Notes under the pieces: generated by a model
The model's database searches: none
The model's input: the letters and a program-made list of their open reading frames with translations, nothing else
Told to the model about the DNA's origin: nothing
Assembly: GCA_037157565.1 (NCBI GenBank)
Contig: JAZHRO010000063.1
Coordinates: 13,188,001-13,252,000 of the forward strand
Direction of reading: 5' to 3'
From: Thalassia testudinum
Taxonomy: Eukaryota > Streptophyta > Magnoliopsida > Alismatales > Hydrocharitaceae
DNA length: 64,000 nt
Program-made: the position numbers and the translations under genes
Part shown: one piece after another, positions 55,484 through 64,000 of the stretch
Layout: each line of letters begins with the position of its first letter
Position numbering within the stretch: the first letter of the stretch is position 1

Positions 55484-58400
55484 ATGGCTGATCGAGGAGC
55501 AAATCAACAATGGACCTTGAGGGACTATTTTATTCCAACCAACCAACCCGCACAAGCACTGAGACGACCAGCAGGGGATAATCCATATGAGATCAAGAGC
55601 AGTACCATATCTTTGTTGCCCTCCTTTTATGGTACTACTAGGGAGGACCCTACCAGCATTTGGAGGAATTCACCGACGTCTGTTCCATGGTAAAGCTCCA
55701 GGGCTTTACTGATGAATCCCTGATGAGGACTCTATTTCCATTCTCCCTAAAGGATAAGGCCAAGCACTGGTATCATACCCTCGATGCAAGGGTAAATGAT
55801 TGGGCCACCCTTAAGGGAGAATTTATGAAAAAGTATTTTCCTATGAGTAAGACCAACAATTATAGAAGAGAGATTATGTGTTTTACTCAACAAGAAGGGG
55901 AGCAATTTCATGAGACTTGGGATCGCTTTAATGACCTTCTTAGGTTATGCCCCCACCATCAGGTGCGAGGATGGCAGTTGGTCGAAAGGTTCTATAACGG
56001 ATTATCTAGAAGGCATAAGCAAACCATTGATGCAGCCTGTGTAGGAACCTTCATGACCAGAACTAAGGATGAAGCCTGGGCATTATTTGAAACATTAAGT
56101 GACAACTCCATACATTTGTCCTCTACCTATCAAGAAAGAAAACCATCAATCTTGCAGAGGAAGATAGAGGCCCATGAAGCTAGCACTTCTCAACATTTGG
56201 CTTATCAGATTCAATTATTGAATAAAAATTTTGATAGGCTTTTAACAAACCCCGACATGAACCCGCAAGCAGCCTCTATCTTTCAGGCTTCAAGAGAATG
56301 CTCCATTTGCCAAAGCACAACGCACGGCACTGTGGAGTGCCACCAAGCAAATCAATTCCCTGAGTTTATTAAGGTCGACTTGAACGTGGCCCAAGGTTTC
56401 CGCCCTCCTCCTCGCAATAACCCTTATTCCAATACGTATAATCTGGGGTGGTGGAACCATCCAAACTTCTCTTGGAAGTAAGGTGATGCTTCTAATTCAG
56501 GGAATACAAGACCCTTACCTCCCCAACCCATATACCAACCATCTTATGAAAACCCTCCTCAGAATAAGCCCTCGGAGATGGATGAACTTAAAGGCATGAT
56601 GAAAGTGATGTAAGAGCATCAGAATATGGTCATCCAATCTCAGAATAAGATGATTACTGATATGCAATCCCAAATTGGTCATCTTACTGAGGCAGTTAGG
56701 CAATGTGATCTGGGGAAGCTACCTAGCCCTTCTGAGGAGAACCCTAAGGGCAAAGGGGTCGTATTCAGGGAGCACGCCCAAGCTGTGACTGTGCTGAGGA
56801 GTGGAAAGAAGATTGACAAGCCTGATAACACTCCTACGGTTATGTCTCAAAATTCCCCTTCTACACCCAACCCGACTTCCATCTCCACTGAGGAAGAGCC
56901 ACATTGCTCTCCCTCACTTGAAATCACCCACAATGAGGATGTCGTCCTTCCACCACCCCTCTCCCGCCATGACGACCCCTCTACCCAAAAGCTGAGGGTG
57001 CCCTATTTAGAGCGCATATCTACTCCTGGGGAATCTTCCATTGGCTCACCTGGAGCCAAGGATAGGATAGAGGAGATTATGGACACTTTTAGGCAAGTCC
57101 AGATCAACTTGCCTCTGTTGGATGCTATCAAACAGATCCTGTCCTATGCCAAGTTTCTAAAGGACCTGTGTACCCAAAAGCGTCGATCTAGGAAACAGGT
57201 CCAAACCAAGGTCATCCTGCCTAACCATGTTGGCTCGGTTCTCCAACATGGAACACCCCACAAAATGAAGGACCTAGGAGCCTTGTATAATTCAGTGGTT
57301 ATAGGTAACCAACACATTAACGAGGCTCTGCAAGATCTGGGTGCGGGGGTGAACACTTTACCAAGCTCTGTCTACGACCTTTTGGGAGGAGGCAAGTTAA
57401 AGCCTAGTCCAGTCATCCTCCAAGTCACAGACAAATCACTTAAGACACCACGGGGATTGCTGGAAGATGTCCTTATGAGAGTGGAGGACTTCTTCTTCCC
57501 TGTTGACTTTCTGGTGCTAGATACTGACCCATCTAATAAGTCCACAAAGCCATCCATTATTTTGGGACTCCCCTTCTTGGCCACAACCAACACCTCTATC
57601 AATTGTAGATCAGGGGCACTTAAAATGGGCTTTGGGAATAAGAAGATCCGATTGAATGTTTTTGATACTTACAAGCAATCCAGATTTGAAGATTGTTCTC
57701 AGATTGAGGTCATTGATGAAATAATTGAAGAGACTACTCCAGCATTCCTATGTAGAGATCCCCTTCAAAAGGTCATATCTACGGACCATCCTCTGATTAT
57801 TAAAGAAACTGAAAGGGAAATGCCCGAATTAAAAGAGTTGTTGGGGATACACACAGAGTCTCTGTCCCCACCCTAGACCGTGAAGGTAGATCTGCTCTTG
57901 AGGTAGGGACATCTCAACTTAAACCCTCAATCCAAAAGGCTCCTGAGTTGGAGTTGAAACCCCTCCCGAGCACATTGAAATATTCTTTCCTTGGCCCTAA
58001 TGACACGCTCCCCGTTATTATCTCATCTGCATTATCTGAATCACAGGAGGGAGCTCTGCTTGAGTGTTTACAAAGGCACAAGGAAGCAATTGCCTAGTCA
58101 ATTGCTAATATTAAGGGTGTTGATCCCTCCCTTTGCATGCATCATATATACACGAACGAATCTGTGAAACCTTTCCGAGACAAGCAAAGAATGCTCAACC
58201 CAAATATGCAGGAGGTTGTTAAAAAGGAGATTCTGAAATGGCTAGATGCAGGGATTATCTATCCCATTTCAGATAGTAAATGGGTCAGTCCTATTCATGT
58301 AGTACCAAAAAAGGTAGGAATCACTGTGGAAGAGAACGACCAAGGAGAGCTGGTGACCACTAGACCCTCAACTTGTTGGAGGGTCTGCATTGATTACCGC

Positions 58401-60809
58401 CGTTTGAACACGGCTACCTAGAAAGACCATTTCCCCTTACCATTTATCGATCAAAATTTGGAACGACTGGCGGGGAACATGTACTTCTATTTTCTTGACG
58501 GGTACTCTGGGTATAATCAGATAGCCATTTTTCCTGATGATCAGGAGCATACCACCTTCACGAGTCCGTTTGGTACATTTACGTTCCGCCGAATGCCATT
58601 CGGGTTATGTAATGCTCCTGCCACTTTCCAACATTTTATGATGGCTATCTTTTCTGATATGATCAACGAGTTCGTTGAAATTTTCATGGATGACATCTCC
58701 ATTTATGGTTCGTTGTTTGACTTATGCCTTTCGCACCTTAATAAAGTCTTAACCCGTTGTGAAGAGGCAAAGCTGGTGCTTAGCTGGGAGAAAAGCCACT
58801 TTATGGTCCAGCAGGGCATTGTGTTAGGGCATATAGTTTCCAAGAGAGGATTAGAGGTGGACACTGCAAAAATTGATTCCATCTCTAAGCTTCCATTGCC
58901 CGCCAATGTTCATCAAGTTAGATCCTTCCTTGGCCATTCTGGATTTTATAGGCGCTTCATTAGAGATTTTAGTAAAATCTCTAAACCACTCTGCAACCTG
59001 TTACCGAAGGATGTCTCCTTCGATTTTGATGATAGATGTGACGAGGCTTTCCAAGTCTTAAAGAAATCCCTTATTACCACACCGATTCTCTAAGCACCAG
59101 ATTGGACCCTCCCATTTGAGCTAATGTGTGATGCTTCTGATTTTACAGTGGGAGTGATCTTAGGTCAAAGGGTTGATGGCAAACCTCATGTGCTACATTA
59201 TACCAACAAGACCCTTACGAATCCTCAACAAAACTACACGGTCACTGAAAAGGAACTTCTTGCTGTAGTATTTGCTTTGGAAAAGTTTCGATCTTATCTT
59301 TTGGGATCTAAGGTTGTGGTGTTCACTGATCATTCTGCCTTAAAGCATCTTCTTGCTAAAAAGGACACCAAACGTCACCTAATTCGTTAGATTCTGCTAC
59401 TCCAAGAGTTTGACCTGGAAATTAAAGATAAGAAAGGAGTTGAGAATGTTGTAGCAGATCATCTATCTAGGATCCCTATTGAGGCATCAAACCCTATTGA
59501 CGGTATTCAAGAGACTTTCCCTGATGAGTCTCTGATGGCCATGGAGGCTAAAACTCCTTGGTTCGCTGACATAGTGAACTATCTACTCACAGTCATTGCC
59601 CCCAGTACTTGGGACAAGCAGAAGTGAGACAGGTTTCTTGCTAATGCTAAATTTTATCACTGGGAGGAACCCAAACTTTTTAGAGTAGGCCCTGACCAAC
59701 TTTTACGCTGTTGCGTCCCTGATGAAGAACAAAGAAGTGTTCTGAGTTTCTGCCATGACCTCCATTGTAGGGGACATTTTAGTGGGAAAAAGACTGCCCA
59801 TAGTGTTCTTCAGTCTAGCTTTTGGTGGCCCACATTATTTTGAAATGCACATACATATGTGGGTGCATGTCTACGTTGCCAGCAGACAGGAACCATTGGA
59901 AAAAGGGATGAGATGCCCTAGCAACCTATCCTCCCTGTTGAGATCTTTGATATTTGGGACATCGACTTCATCGGTCCTTTTCCTATGTCCTTCGGATATG
60001 TGTACATCCTTGTGGCCGTGGACTATGTATCGAAATGGATAGAAGCCATACCCATGTGAACCAATGACTATTCCATGGTCTTGGGCTTTGTTAAGGCTAA
60101 TATCATTTCTTGGTACAGGTACCCAAGGATGATCATAAGTGATGGAGGACATCTCTTCAAGAACGTACACTTCACAAGACTACTCCAAAATTTAGGAGTC
60201 AACCACATGATAGGCACACTTTTCCATCCCCAAACGAGTGGACAAGTTGAAGTGTCTAATAGGGAGATTAAGCAAATTTTAGAAAAAATCGTCAGGCCCA
60301 ATCGTAAGGATTGGTCTAAAAAACTAAACGATGCTCTTTGGGCCTACAGAACCATGTATAAGACTCCCTTGGGCATGTCTCCCTCCCGTCTTGTCTACGG
60401 AAAGGTGTGCCATCTTCTCATTGAAATCCAACATAAAGCCTATTGGGCTATTAAAAATGTTAACTTGAATATGGATAAAGCAGGAAAGGCACATATGTTA
60501 GAGTTAAGTGAGCTTTAGGAGCTTCGTAATGAAGCCTATGAAACTTCTTAAGCTTACAAGCAACGTACAAAGTTCTTCCATGATAAGCACATCATTAGAA
60601 AGACTTTTGAGCCTAACCAGTGGGTCAGGCTTTTTAATTCCAGACTTAAATTATTTCTAGGAAAGCTTTGGTCCCACTGGGATGGGCCATATGTTGTTAT
60701 CAATACTTTCCCTCATGGAGCTGTAGAAATTTGGAACCCTTCTTCTAGTGTGAGCTTTAAGGTAATTAACCAACGACTTAAACCTTATATTACTCTTTCA
60801 AATGGCTAG
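55484..60809 (+). pseudogene. Element E gag-protease-RT-RNase H-integrase, many stops
   Basis: Gag from MADRGANQQW (55484), capsid 55600-56120, zinc knuckle CX2CX4HX4C at 56299-56340 (absent from A1/A2). Protease LQDLGAGVNTLP near 57330; RT 58200-58990 with FMDD at 58683-58694; RNase H 59124-59470; integrase 59740-60520 ([32 protein letters not shown]); GPY near 60685. A one-base deletion near 55652 and a frameshift near 57880 break the frame. I see stops at 56479, 56611, 57874, 58095, 58419, 59091, 59388, 59625, 59841, 59919, 60057, 60516 and 60549. Many look like C-to-T or G-to-A changes of Gln, Arg or Trp codons. Not functional. Confidence 0.9.
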
Positions 60810-62389
60810 ATTTTGGACGCACTTTAGCTTGAGGAGCCTTAGCTCCTCCCACTCTCCTCCTCAAGTGATATTCTTCTATGTCTGCATTTTTCCAATGAGG
60901 ACATTATCAGTCTTAGGCATGGGGGGGTATAACCTGAGAATGTTTATAGCATTTATAAATATTTGCATACATTTAGGACATATAAAAAAGAAAAGAAAAG
61001 AAAAACTCTTATTTTATTGAGCTGAATTGGTTAGTCCCTAGCAAAACATCTTTGTCATGGAGGTGTCATTAAAGATTTTTCTTCTTAAATTGTTTCTTAA
61101 GTTTTGAATCCAATACATTTACTTCACTTGCACGTAGACTGGGTAATGGATCTTTGAAGAGAACCAATAAACATTTTTAGTCTACTGAACCCTTGTACAG
61201 TTAATAGGGAGTCAGGTATACTATCTTCTAGTAGACCCACCTCATATTTATGAAAAGAAAGTAGAGAGATTACTGGTGCGCTAAGTCTAGTGCAAGGACT
61301 CTTAAGTTTTGGACAATTAGATGATGATACTTCAGAGTTAGGCATAGTTTTTGCTCCCTGTTCTTGTGTTGTATGAATTCCTAAGAGTCAATAAGGCAGA
61401 TACATAGAGATTGAATCTTAATAAAACTATGACTATGGTGGATGGTTATGACTGTCCTTCATAGAGTCCTCGGCTGAAGGAGGGTAATAGTGTCAAAGGT
61501 CAGAAATATGCTTGTTCTATCCATTCCTTTTCGGTGTCGAGAATAGACATTTCCAGCAAATAAGCCACACAATATCCTCTTGACCATCATCATCCCTAAT
61601 AATGCCTCATAAATAAAAGTCTGTGTCATGTTATGTTGATTTATAAAGAAAGAAAAAGAAGAAAAGAGGAAACAATTGCATGCAAAAAAAAAAGAGAGGA
61701 AAAAAAGGAAAAAAGAGAGAGAAGAAAAAGAAAAGAGTCCAAGTTTATAATTTTATCTTTGTGACATTGTTTTTGAGGCAACAAAAACACCTATCGCGAT
61801 CTACCAAATATAACCCATACCTACCTTTCAGTATTTCTGATCGCCCGAATACTGGCTGAGGACTCTAACTTAGTTGTAGAGTTATTAGGACTTTAGTTGA
61901 AGTGTGAATGCCATCTGAGGCCACCAAACAGTGAGTACACTTACTAAATCTGGCGAGATTTGTGATCTCAGAAAGAAAAGAAAAAAAAGAGTGAGCGCCA
62001 AGGAACATCAAGAGAGCACAGTTGTTTAGCCTCTCTCCGAGTTGACTGGTTTCATAGTCTAGAGATATAGAATCTGTAGTACTAGATTACATGTAGCACC
62101 AGATGAGTGTGTGCCACCAAATACAAATTCATTCAACTCGATATCTCCTACCTAAGCCAAAACGGCGAGGTCAAATTATAGATTATCTTCTGCTTTACCC
62201 ATGAGGGAAGTAGTTGCCTATCCGAATGGAAATATTTACCAAGGGTGAAGTATGAACTCCCAATGTGAATTGGCATTTCACTTGGATCTGTTGTCTAGGC
62301 TATTATCACTTCACAGTTGTATGGATCTCTAAATGTTCGAAATAAGGAAAGAAGAAATCTTCTGATTACTTCTATTATTTTTCACTTTT
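60810..62389 (+). other. Element E 3' noncoding spacer
   Basis: Internal purine motif at 60894-60930; purine-rich low-complexity DNA at 61640-61740. No env-like frame. Confidence 0.75.
60894..60930 (+). promoter_or_regulatory. Element E internal polypurine-like motif
   Basis: AATGAGGACATTATC then CTTAGGCATGGGGGGG, 85 bases after the pol stop. Confidence 0.55.
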
Positions 62390-62424
62390 GCTAGGGACTT
62401 GCAAATCTTAGGCATGGGGGTATA
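62390..62424 (+). promoter_or_regulatory. Element E terminal polypurine-tract-like site
   Basis: GCAAATCTTAGGCATGGGGG then TATA, directly before the 3' LTR. Confidence 0.75.
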
Positions 62425-64000
62425 TGATGAGTCCATTTTAATGGACTATTGTTATGCCTAAGTTAACTTTATTCTTACATTTTATGTTTGTTAATAACTA
62501 CATTAGGTCATAGAATGATTGCATGCATCATTACTTAAGTTTACATCTATTCTATTGCATTCCATAACTTATTATGTATATAAATAATTATTTTATATTT
62601 CATTATTGTAGGAATAACTTATGTTATATTTCAACATGCCACTCTCTCATGCAGGTCACGCACACAGTGTACCCTATCCATCTCCACTTGATCCACTCCA
62701 TCAGGCTATTTTAAGAGTTAACAAGTAACCAGGAAAATAGGAGAGGAGGAGGAACAATTTTGCAAAGAAACCAGGGTCTTTTGAAAAGAATTCCCCCCGT
62801 CCCCATGGGGACCTTTCAACTCTCGCCGGCCTCAACAAATTGGCCACCCAACTCTAAGAACAGAGACCAATTTTAGTAAGGGATTTAAAATCCCTTGACT
62901 TGCGTCAAGGAAGAAGAATGGATGGGGAGGAGATAAAAGTAGCATGCGTTAATTAATTTGGGGTACTCTTGGTGAGGGAGATCATCTAGAATGCACCACT
63001 GTGGACTCTACATGCACCCTGACGAGAACTTGCACTATGGCCCTTTCAACCTTCGCCACCCATGCAAAGCATGCCTCTCCAAGTGCTGCAGCAGTAGAGT
63101 AGCCTCGCATCAGCCACACTTGTGTGCAACCGCGCCATTGTGCGTGCAACCCCTGCCTGTCATGCCAGGTGCGCACACCACACGCAGCAGTGCCCTTGTG
63201 CCTCTCCATCTTCTTCTTCCTCTGCATCTCCCAAACCGCCTGTAAGAAAACCAACAGCGCATCACTCGCCTCCATCTCCCCTCCATGCACGGCTAGTAGA
63301 CAACCAACAATGCAACCTCTAGCCTGCCCATCTTCTCTATGCGTGGTGCACCTCCTTGCACGACTAGCAGATCGCACGCGTGATGCCTAGCTGTGCATGT
63401 GTGCAACAGCAGCAGCGCGCAACCTCCAACCTACCCTTCCTCTCTACGCACGGCTCACCTCCTCGTGCGACCAGCAGATCCCATGTGCGACGCCTAGCTA
63501 CGCACGCATGCACCAGCAGCAGCCTGCATCCCCTCCTGCAGCAAGCTCCACTAGCATCAAGCTCTCCAGCTGACCACCACCTGCCACCTCTAGTCATGCC
63601 TCCACCGCCATCACGACCGTCTCTCTCCCACGCACCGCCGTCAGGCTTCAATCGGCCAGCCGCCACACCTCCATGTGTGCAAAGAAGAGAGAGGAAGTTT
63701 CCTCTATATTTGGTTACATTAAAAATTACCAAACATGCCATTGCCAAAAACACTATTTCGATATTTGATTGATTAATATATTTGAGTGAAATTGCATGCA
63801 TGCCCTTAAGTGTTATATTATTTCTTTCAGGCACTTAACTCTTATATGTTGAGTTTGATACATGCATAAAATCTCATCAAGACACTCACATGACCTAAAA
63901 GAGAAAGACCAATGTCTTAAAATACATTTATGTTACATGCTATTGCAAGTTATTTCATGAAAGGAAAATTACATTCATACCCCTGCATTTCTAAATTATT
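62425..64000 (+). repeat. Element E 3' LTR (truncated at window end)
   Basis: Aligns with 52322 onwards; about 230 bases of its end lie outside the window. Confidence 0.9.

Larger units (their letters stand above)
52322..64000 (+). mobile_element. Element E: old Athila-like retrotransposon, truncated by window edge
   Basis: 5' LTR 52322-54130, PBS 54133-54150, broken gag-pol 55484-60809, spacer, 3' LTR from 62425. It inserted into the A-like LTR fragment; left flank GCAGG (52317-52321). LTR copies match well at their starts but differ clearly further in, and pol carries many stops, so it is older than A1 and A2. Confidence 0.92.

Overview
The window is plant nuclear DNA made almost entirely of LTR retrotransposons of the Ty3/gypsy superfamily. 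It looks like heterochromatin of a large, repeat-rich angiosperm genome. The plant signature comes from gag-pol proteins resembling the Athila/Tat branch (DLGA-type protease motif, FMDD reverse transcriptase motif, no chromodomain), primer-binding sites for tRNA-Asp, and very long LTRs. I see no host protein-coding gene, no rRNA gene and no CRISPR array. The exact plant lineage cannot be read from this sequence.

Layout. I name families A-E for this window only. (1) 1-10243: element A1, minus strand, entering from the left edge; its 816 visible bases of 3' LTR look identical to the 5' LTR. (2) 10244-~11800: unassigned DNA with a diverged LTR-like promoter block. (3) ~11800-19338: old minus-strand element D1; its LTR is split by a family A solo LTR (12368-15255, TSD ACGCC). 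(4) 19339-32166: old minus-strand element C1 (LTR, 3' spacer, pol remnants), whose integrase region is split by element B1 (22547-31228). (5) 32167-~51375: element B2, inserted in C1 pol. Its LTR is itself split by a family B solo LTR (32684-34909, TSD GAAAG) and by the complete 13.7 kb element A2 (36110-49774, TSD TTAAG/TTAGG). (6) ~51380-52321: fragment of an A-like LTR, cut by (7) element E (52322 to beyond 64000, plus strand). The nesting is up to four layers deep (C1 > B2 > A-like LTR > E).

Coding content. A1 keeps one uninterrupted 1397-codon gag-protease-RT frame, but RNase H and integrase are cleanly deleted in frame. A2 has the whole gag-PR-RT-RNaseH-IN set, broken by two nonsense codons and two one-base deletions. 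Element E has all domains plus a gag zinc knuckle but carries a dozen or so stops. B1, C1 and D1 are remnants.

Most interesting signals. (a) Six LTR copies, from A-type LTRs and one diverged block, carry a plant snRNA-type promoter layout: a USE-like GTCCCACnTnG box followed, after exactly 25 nt, by a TATA-like box, then a conserved structured GC-rich block and a T-run. (b) In B1 a full-length tRNA-Asp sequence with CCA sits at the primer-binding site and is joined at tRNA nucleotide 1 to the middle of RT. This looks like a reverse-transcription accident frozen in the genome. (c) A1 appears very recently mobilised although it lacks its own integrase. (d) Family B LTRs carry arrays of TTGGCGCCAA palindromes (E2F-site-like) and AGCT-dense tracts.
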